Origin: Symbiotaphrina buchneri | Taxonomy: Eukaryota; Ascomycota; Symbiotaphrinales; Symbiotaphrinaceae | Direction: 5' to 3' | DNA: 64,000 nucleotides | NCBI GenBank assembly: GCA_001599915.1 | Contig: BCIG01000024.1 | Span: 62,001-126,000 of the forward strand | Shown: piece by piece, positions 32,935-42,849 of the stretch | How the letters are laid out: the number at the start of each line of letters is the position of its first letter | How positions within the stretch are numbered: the first letter of the stretch is position 1 | Position numbers and translations under genes: made by a program | Notes under the pieces: generated by a model | Told to the model about the DNA's origin: nothing | The model's input: only the letters and a program-made list of their open reading frames with translations | The model's database searches: none

Positions 32935-33344
32935 TGACCCCTGCGGGCGACTGCGTGGTTTTTGGACCCGGCCCGACCCCGTAGCGTTTGGCTGCTGCGC
33001 CAGCGGAGTCCCACTCGTCCCCCTCGAGCTCTGTCTTCTTGTCTGTACCATTTTGCCAGCCAGGCGGTTGAGGGCCCGTGATCCGAGTTGCAGTGTGTCT
33101 GAGCTGTTACGACAGGTGTTGAGTAAAAGATAAAGGGGTTATTATTTACGCGACGCGACACTTTCCTAGGCGGTAAAGTGCGGCAGAATCTCTGCCATTG
33201 CCCCTCCCGTTGCCTGCAGCCAAATCTCGTTCTTGGCTATGGTGAGACAGCTGTCCAGGCAGTAATGTCAGCTTACGACTTCTTGAACTTCTTCCAAAAT
33301 CATCATTCGCGGCTCTAATTCTTCCTTACAGTGTATCCTTGACC
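32935..33344. other. divergent promoter region
   Basis: About 0.4 kb between the starts of the hypothetical gene and the TDP2-like gene. No separate gene or clear motif seen. Confidence 0.5.
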
Positions 33345-34292
33345 ATGGCTACAGATCTCCTCACACGACACCAGGCTTGGAATGTCTTCCACGATGGAGC
33401 ATGGAACCCCGTCGTGCCTGCCGAGGACAACAAACTCGGCAGCTTCCTACCATCTAGGATCCACATAATCACTTGGAATATCGATATGCTGTGTGGCGGC
33501 AAGGAGATCCGTATGCCCGCAGCCATCTGTTACTTAAAGAATCTAGTCGATGCCGTACCAACGGACATACCCATTATCATCTTCCTACAGGAGAACCTCC
33601 AGCCTGATTTAGAACTGCTCAAAGGGACCGAGTGGATCCGAAACCACTTCTATCTGACCGATGTCTCCAATGCCGACTGGAAGGACGACAGATACGGCAC
33701 CACGACGCTCGTAGACAAGCGCCTGCAGATCAAGGATTGTTTCCGCGTTTACTATAAGTCTCAATATGGGCGAGACGGCCTTTTCCTCGACGTCGCCGTC
33801 AAGCCTGAGGGTCAGAGCCATGAAGAGACGAAGATCCTGCGGCTATGTAACACGCATCTGGAGTCCCTGGTGGCTAACCCACCACTACGCCTAGGGCAGG
33901 TGGCGGCCGCAGCGAGGGAACTTCAGAAGCCAGAAGTGTATGCTGGCGTTGTCGCTGGCGATATGAACGCTATACAACCTTTTGATCGCACTCTGCATGT
34001 GGAGAATGGGTTGAAAGACGCATATCTGGAGCATGGAGGCCAGGAGGATTCAGATGATGGGTACACGTGGGGGTACCAGTCCGATGAATACTCGATGCGG
34101 ACTTTTGGGGCCAGTCGCATGGATAAGATCCTGTACTGTGGGAATCTGCGTGTGGAGAATCTAGAGAGGATTGGAGGTGGTGCGAGGGTCGAGGAGGAGA
34201 AGCGCGAAGAAGTGAAGCAATTGACGAATGGGCTGGATTGGATTACGGACCATTATGGTCTTCAAGGAACAATTGTCATTACCGCTCCATGA
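33345..34292 (+). CDS. endonuclease/exonuclease/phosphatase-fold protein, TDP2-like
   Basis: A 315-aa intronless protein with the metal-dependent phosphodiesterase motifs in order: IITWNID (Asn), IIFLQEN (Glu, metal ligand), LCNTHLES (His region), VVAGDMNAI (Asp and Asn), SRMDKILYCG and ITDHYGLQG (terminal Asp-His). This set and order fit the tyrosyl-DNA phosphodiesterase 2-like branch of the EEP superfamily, which removes protein adducts from 5' DNA ends, though a general nuclease or lipid phosphatase role is possible. There is no signal peptide or membrane segment. The start ATG 33345 follows a good ACC context, and the length is close to that of other fungal members. Confidence 0.82.
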   Translation: MATDLLTRHQAWNVFHDGAWNPVVPAEDNKLGSFLPSRIHIITWNIDMLCGGKEIRMPAAICYLKNLVDAVPTDIPIIIFLQENLQPDLELLKGTEWIRNHFYLTDVSNADWKDDRYGTTTLVDKRLQIKDCFRVYYKSQYGRDGLFLDVAVKPEGQSHEETKILRLCNTHLESLVANPPLRLGQVAAAARELQKPEVYAGVVAGDMNAIQPFDRTLHVENGLKDAYLEHGGQEDSDDGYTWGYQSDEYSMRTFGASRMDKILYCGNLRVENLERIGGGARVEEEKREEVKQLTNGLDWITDHYGLQGTIVITAP

Positions 34293-34488
34293 TGGACGAA
34301 CAGGGCCAGGAATGCTCATGAGATATGAATTTTGATAATGTATCTGAAAGCCAAAAAGACTTCTCGTCCTGGAAGGCTACCATAGGGCATTGTTTGGAAT
34401 CAGCCGAAACTAGTAATTTTTAACATCTTTCTTGTCATTTGTTGACGTTGTATCATTTGGTATCCACTGCAAGCCACCTCCTCAGCCT

Positions 34489-35623
34489 TCAAAGGGCGAC
34501 CTCAGTGTGCACCTTCACATCCCCTTTCGCCACCTGCTCCCCAACCCTCTCGTACAACCCCGCAGACCTGTGCAAATACACAAAGCTCGCAATATAAGTC
34601 AAGAAAACCAAAGAGGTAAGCCCGCACGTTGCGACACCGAAATGCTCAGATACTTTCTGCATGAACGTTAGCTTCGAGTAACAGGGTGGTGAGTGGCGAA
34701 AGACGTCACCCCTTCGGTGCAGATATGTGACCAGCTAAAGTCCGGGTGCATGAGGAAGTCATGGTCTCGGTATGCACAGGCCCAGAGGGTGATACTTGGG
34801 TGACCTCTGTCCAGAGCATTGAACCCGTAGCCTATCACGACAATATACCACGCGACCGTGAGAGCGCCCGTGAGTGTAGTCAGGAGGAGAAGGGCTTTCT
34901 GCGAGGATGGTTCTCGGATCTTGCATGTCCTTTAGTGAACCGAAGGAAAACAAGAAGAGAACAGGGCAGATTATACCTTCCGGGAGATGCTAGCAACAAG
35001 CAAACCCAGCAGCGCAGCGACGGAGACGGCAGCAACAGCCAGGAACGCATACGACGTAGCCATCTCCATGCTCTTCGGATACAAGATCATCTTCCAGATA
35101 TTTCTCGAGCCCTTGATACTCGCCTTATTGCGCGTATACACCGCCATGGTCATCGCCTGCAGCACGAGCACAACCACCGATGTCGCAAACGCACAGCATG
35201 CGAAACCGAGCCTGAGTCGGGCCGCGAGACGTGCATCATACAATGCATTTCTTCCCGTACGTTGGACTTGCAGACCGTTCGCAGGTCCTGTAACGACCAT
35301 CGGAGGCACGGGTGCGCCGCGGAAGGCCTCGTACCGTTGGCCATGCGTGGGTGTGCTCAAGAACGCGTCGTCGTCGCCGTCGTAAGCGCCATCGTTGCGG
35401 ACCGCGCCGCGGTAGGTCTCGTACGGGGCGAAATTCGTCTCTAGCATTGGCGGCGTGGACTGGCCGACGTCGACTTCACCCGTGGGGGCTAGATGGGTGA
35501 AGTGCTCTGGACCTGCGATGTTCGATTAGCATTTGAGTTGGCAGGTGCGCAAAGAATACAATAGCCACAGACCATGAGGAAGGAATCGCTCCGTCTCCTC
35601 GAGTAACGCTTTGGCTCGGCCAT
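34489..35623 (-). CDS. fungal integral membrane protein, 322 aa, function unknown
   Basis: Exons are 35623-35569, 35512-34977, 34919-34710 and 34656-34489; the sum is in frame. A hydrophilic N-terminus of about 90 residues precedes four or more hydrophobic segments (LGFACCAFATSVVVLVLQAM, FLAVAAVSVAALLGLLVASI, ALLLLTTLTGALTVAWYIVV, CGLTSLVFLTYIASFVYLHR). The exon 2-3 junction gives SISRKIREPSSQKALLLL, and exon 3 alone would otherwise be out of frame. The arrangement resembles small tetraspan proteins of ascomycetes with no known role. The GTGGCT donor of intron 1 was chosen for frame and is the weakest junction. Confidence 0.65.
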
Positions 35624-37012
35624 GTTGTCGCGGTTCCTGTGATTCCTGGAGTTTTGAATATAATTGTTGGGCGGCCACGGTGTATATACGGTGGAGGCGC
35701 GGCATATGGGCTGGTTAGTGCTGACAACTGTAAGCCGTAAGGGGTAGTTCGCGCACAGCCGCGCTGAGGTCAAGCAGGTTGGACCTGTCAGCAAGGCGTC
35801 CTTAATTAAACTTCTGGTGATACCTAAAATAACTTGCAAGTTTCAACCGTCTTATTGGCCCATCAATGGGCTGGGGACTTCATCTTATCCGTCCAATTCG
35901 GGGTTGGCTGATGACTTGTCGCGGGGAGTCGCGATGTCAATATTGATACTCCGTATGAGATCCCATCTCCAAGGTATGAACCGCTCGGATTTAATTAATA
36001 TAACACCAACTAGATGAGGTTGTCTTCCTGTGGCAAGTGAATCGGCCATCAGGAGACAGCCAAAGACCACTTCGCATCGCCTTCTGTCGACATAGGGCAT
36101 CTGAGTTTACGGCAATCACTATCATGGTATTAACTGTAGTTCTGCTTGGGGAGCTGCATCAATTCAGAACATGATCAACTGCTCCTAATAGAAAAGTCCC
36201 TGGCAATCCCAGTCTGTTGATGAATCCCAACCATAACCTCCCTGCCTCTCTCGCCTACCTTGGAGACGTTGTTGAAGTGCACGGAATTGCATCGATGTAT
36301 GGGAACCATCAGGGTTCCTTTGTAATTCCGACGCCTCGCTTCTCTTCATTCACTCTTCGAGAACAACTTGTCAGCTAATCTCCCTGAGCCGATAAACATG
36401 GGCCCAACGTGCATCTGTTCATATAATCCATACCATTCTCCTATTAATCGATATCGAGCCTGTACCAGGGATCTATGGAAAAGACCTGGACATGACTGTC
36501 CGTTGTCCATAATGATGCTCTCCCTGCTGGTTCTAAGGGGGCACTTAAAGATGATTTATCTTTTGATATCATATACTTTCAGTCGCTTGTTCATGCAAAA
36601 CATGTCGAAAGTTCCCGCATGGACAGGATCCGGGGCAATTGCCACGTTAAAAGGGGCCTCAGAAAAGGCCCTGAAATGAGCCTTAGGAACGGACTTTGAA
36701 AGGGCCGTGTGGGGGCGAGTCAAGATGAGATATTCACGGTTTGTAAGCAAAGATCACTTTGCTTGATAAAATAGTATCTGAAGGAAGTGGTGCACAAGCT
36801 TGGTGGACTTCTCCAAGACTAAGGGTTATTACTGACAGCATAAGGCAAAAGAAAATGTGGGGCTTACAGGCTATAATCATCCCCTAACCTATATATATTA
36901 CAATAAGCTCTCTCTTTTCAACAACGGGGCATATGGCATATGGCGAAGAGTAACTGCAGATGATGTATTTCGTCTTAGAGTGTATCTGAGAAGTTCATAT
37001 ATGAAGTCACAT

Positions 37013-37112
37013 GTAGAGCATTCACCCTTTAGGGGCAAGAGTTCGAATCCCGGAAAAATCTTCGGATTTTCATAGGATCACTAGGGAAGTTTCCCAGTGA
37101 TCTGAACTTTTT
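37013..37112 (+). ncRNA. candidate small Pol III unit or tRNA-like relic
   Basis: GTAGAGCA followed by AGTTCGAATCCC looks like the 3' half of a tRNA, and the latter fits a B box. Next comes a stem AAAATC-TTCG-GATTTT (37055-37070), then GATCACT(A)GGGAA paired with TTCCCAGTGATC (37076-37102), then five Ts (37108-37112), which could end Pol III transcription. The tRNA arms do not pair properly, so it is not a normal tRNA gene. It could be a SINE-like relic or a small RNA. Confidence 0.25.
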
Positions 37113-37618
37113 GCCTTTGCCTTTGAGGAGTTCTCATCTAAATCTTTTGCTGCTGCAAGGTTGTGGATGGCTGATCCATCTTTACATCTTCACAAGACAG
37201 AGGATCATCCTGTCCTACCAGTTTGCAAAATCCCGAGCGGGAAAAATCCCTCGAGACTCAAGGATCAATGCTGCGAGGCATGAATAATGGAGGCATACAT
37301 TCAAGATATCGTGCAATCATCGGAACCTTCAATCATTCTTTAATACCGTCCGCTAACTATAGGACCGGCCTAGGATGGGGACGCTGCAAGGGACGAAGAT
37401 GTAACCTTCCTCTACTACCAGTTAAATCAAAGCAACTTGTGTTCATCTGGCTGGCGCAAGTAATGGTAAGTAGGCGTTTCGTGACTTCCAGAGAAGAATA
37501 ATCTGTATGGCGAGCTTGTCATAACTGTAGCTTTAGGCAACCTTGTTGGCACTCGCAACCTACCGGGTGTGGAAAGTTGTTAAGATATCCGTGCATAGCA
37601 ACCCTTGCGGCCTTCCAG

Positions 37619-37626
37619 TATATAAG
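37619..37626 (+). promoter_or_regulatory. TATA box of the secreted-protein gene
   Basis: TATATAAG about 100 bp upstream of ATG 37728. Confidence 0.45.
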
Positions 37627-37727
37627 ATCTGCAACACCCACGGCACTAAACCTTTTCTCTCGCGAAACTTGCCCAGAACCTGCCTGAAGTAGAATCATTG
37701 TCATCGAAGCCCGGGGTGCCATCACAG

Positions 37728-38596
37728 ATGTTGCCAACTTTGGCGTATATACTTATCCTTGGAACAATAACAAGCCTCGTGCGCACTGCTGCGACACTCC
37801 CGGGCAATTTCGGACCGCCTGCAGATGCCCCAGTACCGCTATTCAGGGTCCGCGTGGTCGGCCATGACCATCACTTCGAGTATGTCATGTCATTTCGGCG
37901 TGAGCTTCGTAACCCCCTAGGGTATGTGAAGACGCCAATGCGCTTCGACCACGACGCCGAAAGCAACACGACGGACTCCTACCTGGCAACGGTAGGTCTC
38001 GGGGAAGCGTTAAACAAAGACGGCAGGCCCCTTGCCGACTACGAGGTTCAGAATTATATGATCACGGTCGAGGACCATGTCTACGCCGGCCTGTTTCAGC
38101 TCAAGAATAACCAGTTGCGTATCGCTGCTGAGAATGACCTGATTGCGGATGACTATGCCGGGACCAGGCCGCTGGCGTTTCTACATGGCCCACATACTCA
38201 ACGAAAGGACTGGACGCTGCATGTTCCGTACCAAGAGATCGACGCAAATGAATGGCTCTTTTACCTGGACGGCGACAAGATCAAAGTCGTCTTGCGTAGT
38301 AAAGACCAGACTACGTACACTTACTGGAGATGGATATGTAAGTCATAGCGCCCTGTGGCCTGTGATGTTGCGGCTGGCTGATCTTGTAAACAGCATGCCT
38401 GAACGAGTGGCAAACAACGACCAGAGCAGATGGCCAATTGCTGCCAGCAATCTTGATTACACACAGGCCAGCACAGCAGCATCATCGCGCAATCACCAAG
38501 TGGAGTTGTGCTGACGTTGATCTCGTGATGGAGCCGGTCCCACTGGACTTTTCACAACTCCCGCCTCCCCGTCCATCTCCAACCGATAAGAGATAA
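37728..38596 (+). CDS. secreted protein of unknown function
   Basis: A 270-aa protein with exons 37728-38337 and 38394-38596. A signal peptide is clear (MLPTLAYILILGTITSLVRT). The mature part has repeated beta-like stretches (LFRVRVVGHDHHFEYVMSFR, FYLDGDKIKVVLRSKDQTTY) and two NxT sites near NTTDSY. No family is recognised. If the 56-nt intron is not removed, the frame ends at 38348 after WRWICKS. The spliced form continues for about 66 further codons rich in Pro and His without a stop, and the donor GTAAGT, branch GGCTGAT and acceptor are good. Both products may exist. Confidence 0.6.
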
Positions 38597-38694
38597 CGGG
38601 CAGGTTAGCACCATTTATCGGCCAGCCGCTGCCACATTTAGAATCACCCTCAACCCAACAGGATAACCCTCAATCAAACTGCCATATATTCCAA

Positions 38695-39766
38695 ATGGAA
38701 GCCGGCACCTCTCGCATCGCCGCCGACGAAATCACGGGCGCTCTGGCCCCTCACCGGCGCGCGGTCATCGGCTCGCCGTCCTCCTTCTGGCTGCACAGCA
38801 CAAGCGCGGGCTTCGACCTAACGCACCCATCCTCGCCGACGGCCGCGCCCATCACGCCGCGGCTGACGCTCAAGACGACCACGACGCCCGTGACGCTGGA
38901 CCCGGGCAAGTCCGCGCTCGTCATCATCGACATGCAGAACTTCTTCCTCTGCCCGTCGTTTGGCCGCGCGCGCGGGCCTGGCCACGCCGCGCTCGACCAG
39001 CTGATGCGGTATGCGATCCCCGCGGCCCGCAGGGCCAAGATGCAGATCGTCTGGCTCAATTGGGGATTGACGGAGAAAGAGATTGTGGAGATGCCGCCTG
39101 CGGTGAAGCGTGCTTTTGGGTTCGAAGGCGTGAGTGAGGATGGCGCGGGCGTGGCGGTCGATAAGAATGGCAGCCCAAGGCATCTTGGTGGCGATAAGAC
39201 GCTAGAGAATGGGAAGGACGGCAGGATTTATAAGGGCCTTGGGGCGGAGTGTGGAGTCATCACGCTGGAGGACGGGAAGAAGGTCGATGGAGGGCGCCTG
39301 CTTATGAGAGATAGCTGGAATGCGGCGCTGTTTCCGCCGTTGGACATGGCGTATGAAGAAGGGAAGGGAATAAAAGAGAAGCCGGATGTCTGGATACATA
39401 AAAACAGGATGAGTGGCATGTGGGGTGCGACGACGGAGTGTCAGGATTTCTTGGAACAGCATGGCATCAAAACCTTATTGTTCACGGGCGTCAATACTGA
39501 TCAGTGTGTCTCTGGTACACTGACGGATTCCTTCAGCAAGGGGTATGATACGATCCTTCTGAAAGATGGTTGTGGTACTACAAGCCCGGAATTTGCTCAA
39601 CAAGCAATTGAATTCAATGTAAGTGAATGTCATATAGCAGCAGACTCTCAATGACTCGGAACAATTACTGACCCTGTCCTAGGCTGCAAAGACTTGGGGA
39701 TTTCTTGCAACATGTGAGGATTTGGCGAAAGGTGTCGAAGCTATGACAGCTGTGAATGGAGCATAG
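38695..39766 (+). CDS. isochorismatase-family cysteine hydrolase
   Basis: A 335-aa protein with exons 38695-39618 and 39683-39766. The catalytic triad of the family is visible: Asp in ALVIIDMQNFF (about residue 82), Lys in DVWIHKNRMSG (about 235) and Cys in LLFTGVNTDQCVSGT (about 265). Family members hydrolyse amides or enol ethers such as isochorismate, nicotinamide or ureido compounds. An N-terminal extension of about 70 residues precedes the domain, and a long loop around GLGAECGVITLEDGKKVDGG is inserted. It is probably cytosolic. The last exon completes the final helices (AAKTWGFLATCEDLAKG). It converges with the RNase T2 gene. Confidence 0.87.
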
Positions 39767-39876
39767 GTGGCGAATTATGAAAATGGGTCAAGTGGACAAA
39801 CGAACATTGGATGGTCATGAAGGAAACAGCCAGTTGATGTCATCTATAACTACTATAAGATCCTTCTCTTGTGGCA

Positions 39877-40898
39877 TCACAGCTCATCCTCAGTTGTGCC
39901 AACGGTTTTTGGCAAGTAACGGATACCCCTCGTCGGGCATGTTGATTTCCCGCCATCTGCTCAATTAGCCCATGTCGGGAATTCAAAAGGGATATCGTTT
40001 ACCGGGAGATGTTGGTACAAATTGGCCGGTTTGTACGCTGCCGCGCACATTGAAATGGTACCAAACTTCATTCAACTGCCCACTGTGACAGCCAAGGCTT
40101 ACTTGGTAACCAAAAGCGTTGGATATGGCAGCTTGAATATCAACAAGGTCGTAGGTTTTTGTCGGCGAGGGGACGATGCCTGCGTCCGAAAGTATCTAGC
40201 TGACTTAGCAGGGAAGGACACAATCGTGCAGTTCTAGGGCAGTTACTTTGTATGTGTCCAGTCCCTTGAAAAGTTCCGTAGTTCGGTTGAAGAAGTCCAC
40301 GACCTCCTCTTGCGGTGAGTAGTCGATGTAGCATGTTGGCCGCATCGTGCTGACGCATGTGCCGTGCTTCCCCCACTCATGCATCCATAGATTCTCGTCA
40401 TTCCCTTGATAGTCCTTCCAATATGTGTTTATATACTGGAGAAGGTCGTCTCGCTTATAAGCACCAAGGATCTCGCTGATGTTTTTGTATTCTCGGCTGC
40501 GGTCGCAGTATTGCTCATAACTTCCATCGCAAAGCTAGCGGGGTTGAGTAACATAAAACCACTTGGAGTCTCGATCTACGTACATCAGGCCTGTAACGTA
40601 TGAGCATCTGGCTTGCATGGCACTTCAGCCTTGGGGGACCATCAGCTTACCATAGCCCATGAATCGTCCAAGAGTCATCCGGTCCCGTCCTCTGACGGCC
40701 AGTATCCCAGAACTGTGTCTGCAGCATCTGCCCACCAGGGGCATTGAAGCAGCATGTATTCTCCACTATGCTCGTATTGTGACAGCTCAGCTGAGTGTTC
40801 GGGCAAGAGATGCTTTGGCCGGTATGGAACGCTGGCGCCTGCGACGCGCCGAACGCGAACTGGGCAAGTGACCAAATCGATGGCATTCGCATAGCCAT
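39877..40898 (-). CDS. RNase T2, secreted
   Basis: A 271-aa ribonuclease with exons 40898-40651, 40590-40584, 40534-40247, 40195-40003 and 39956-39877; the sum is in frame. It cuts single-stranded RNA through a 2',3'-cyclic intermediate. Both active-site segments are present: CAS I DSWTIHGLW (at the first junction) and CAS II NLWMHEWGKHGTC. Cys pairs include SCPNTQLSCHNT, NTCCFNAPGG, LCDGSYEQYC and GKSTC. A hydrophobic N-terminus (MRMPSIWSLAQFAFGASQAP) serves as signal peptide. Exon 2 is a 7-nt microexon coding Pro-Asp between HGLW and LCDG. The C-terminus ends GIRYLPKTVGTTEDEL. Met 40892 or 40907 are alternative starts. Confidence 0.85.
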
Positions 40899-41487
40899 CT
40901 CTGGCATCGTATTCTGGAACACAGTACGAGCCCGATCGAGGATTTCCATCGCTGTCTGGAGAATTTGAGCAGGCACTAGCTCAAGGAGGAGTTGAGGATG
41001 ACAGGTTTGGAGCTGGGGGAACAAAGGGAGCAAGTCGTCGGTTGCCGTCCAAGCTCAGCTCGCTTCGAAGCAAGCTTGGGCGTTCTGATCCAGCGAGCCA
41101 CTGACGTGCACCGACCTGCCCTCGTGGTCAACCTCCGTTTCAGGAACATCTTCCCCGTATCTCTTTATGGACTTCTCTCGTGATTTGAATCTACCATGGT
41201 CATTGGATTATGAGGATCATCCTCTTCTTGAAACATTACCAAAGCCCTGCAGAATGAAGGAATGACTGCATGCACGGCACCAGCTTTCTTGCCCCTTGTA
41301 CCATGTGGAACGGACCTGAAGACTCAAAGAGAAGCAGTGGGACCTGCAATGCTTGAAACCCCAAAAGGATGCGCGTCGGAACAAATGAAGGAGTGCGTAT
41401 ACACCTAGAACCAATGCCCAGATATTGTCCAGATCATCGTCTGCTTGGCCTTCGAGGTGAACAGGGATAAAGCGTCCGCGACCATTG
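40899..41487. other. intergenic, promoter of RNase T2
   Basis: The RNase T2 frame stays open upstream to 41033 but without signal-peptide or family character. No other gene seen. Confidence 0.5.
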
Positions 41488-42432
41488 CTATGCCTGATCT
41501 CTTTCGTCTTCTATAACCGCCTGGCTGCAGGAACCGCTGCTTGATCGGGTGGATCCGTCATTGTACATTTCTTCGTTCGGGTCACCGTGTTTCAATGGAC
41601 CCAGCTCGAAGTATACATCCAACGCTAACTCAATCTCTGCATGAAACCGTTTGCTGTTTTCAGCCTCAAAGGTGCCGTCCCGGAAGAGATCTCCCCAAGG
41701 CGCGTTAAAGCCTTCCGAAAACAAGCCAGTGATCCACCTCGCGATATACCCAAGCATGCTACGCCGCATAAATGGCCCTGGAAGTGGCCACAGCCCGATC
41801 GAGTCCACACCCTCATGGACCGACTTCAACCACGAGAGCGTCTGTCCTCTCTGCAACCTCATGATTAAGGATGTGACGTAGTGTAAATAGAGCTGCTGTG
41901 TACCTGGGCGATTGTAATTGCGAAATGCTAGCTCTCTCCCGTGAAGTTCTCCGAAAGTCAACGTCTCCATGATGTTCGGAAATACTGGAAGTCCCAGAAG
42001 ACTGTCGTTTATGATAATGAACATCCAACGACGTGGCTCGTCTGGGTCCGATGGAACGGGACACAAGACCGCATCGGAATTCTTCAAAGCCTCTGCGACG
42101 GCATTATCCACAATCAGACCATTCTCCAAATCCCAAAGGATGCGCAGCCCGAGGTAAGGGTCCTTTGTCCAGTCACTTGCACCGAAGATATATTCCACGG
42201 TGGGGAAGCTTATCGTCTGAGGCACGATTCGAAAGGCAGTTCTCTGGCTGCGAGCGCCGTACTGCTGCATGACTGGACACCACCAAAGATCTGGTTGCTC
42301 GGGATGTGGGACTCCATAATGTTGTGGGATGGTTCCTCCCCATGGATCTGGATCGGATCTGCATCGACCCATACAGTTGAGGAAAGCGGAGTATCTCCCT
42401 TCCTGTATTCCATCTTCGTCGGGATGATTCAT
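41488..42432 (-). CDS. hypothetical protein, 314 aa
   Basis: An intronless frame from ATG 42432. Part of it (LENGLIVDNAVAEALKNSDA, PRRWMFIIIND, FGELHGRELAFRNYNRPGTQ, QLYLHYVTSLIMR) recalls the C-terminal half of fungal HNH-endonuclease-like proteins, in which a WENGLLL segment and an LDGREL..R.NRPA..YL..HY segment follow the HNH part. No HNH motif is visible here, and the N-terminal CMGRCRSDPDPWGG region is unlike it. This could be a diverged or truncated member. Expression and function are unknown. Confidence 0.55.
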   Translation of the reverse strand: MNHPDEDGIQEGRYSAFLNCMGRCRSDPDPWGGTIPQHYGVPHPEQPDLWWCPVMQQYGARSQRTAFRIVPQTISFPTVEYIFGASDWTKDPYLGLRILWDLENGLIVDNAVAEALKNSDAVLCPVPSDPDEPRRWMFIIINDSLLGLPVFPNIMETLTFGELHGRELAFRNYNRPGTQQLYLHYVTSLIMRLQRGQTLSWLKSVHEGVDSIGLWPLPGPFMRRSMLGYIARWITGLFSEGFNAPWGDLFRDGTFEAENSKRFHAEIELALDVYFELGPLKHGDPNEEMYNDGSTRSSSGSCSQAVIEDERDQA

Positions 42433-42849
42433 ATTTGCGCGGTAGGTAAGACGCGTGGTACAAGCAACTTGTCCTGTGTCTCGTTGATCTGCTCCAATAG
42501 CGATTGCATGTATCAGTTTCGCGTCAAGAGAGTAGAAAGATGCAAGGTCTGCCTGCTTCGCACAATGAGCAGAAAGAATTGTTGAGAAGCATTCAAAAAG
42601 TGAAGTAAAGATATCGATTCTTGATGCTAACTATTATGAAAACTTCTAAAGGAACTGAACGAAACTTTCGCGAGGCTTCCTGTTATCATTGTGGGAAGGT
42701 CCGCCTACCCCGTGCCTTCCTTCTATTCCGCCAATTCAACATACCCCGACTCTTGATTCCTATTCTAGAGGCCCCGTCGTCTACGATTCTATTATCGGTC
42801 AAACTTAATTGGTCTCCACTGCATCTTGAGGCTTAGGATCTTCTATCTG
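42433..42849. other. intergenic spacer
   Basis: Promoter of the hypothetical gene and 3' side of the MFS gene, both on the minus strand. No gene or motif seen. Confidence 0.5.

Larger units (their letters stand above)
35624..37727. other. gene-poor region, 2.1 kb
   Basis: AT-rich with scattered short frames and no recognised coding family. It holds the B-box/hairpin/T-run candidate at 37013-37112 and a TATA box before the secreted-protein gene. It may be decayed mobile DNA, but no terminal repeats or transposase frame were seen. Confidence 0.5.

Noticed and set aside
37007-37050. tRNA gene
   Set aside because: GTAGAGC and TTCGAATCC are tRNA-like, but the T, anticodon and acceptor stems do not pair, so it is at most a relic or a different Pol III element.
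35624-37727. Transposon or LTR element in the gene-poor stretch
   Set aside because: No long terminal repeats, target-site duplication or transposase/polymerase motif could be seen.
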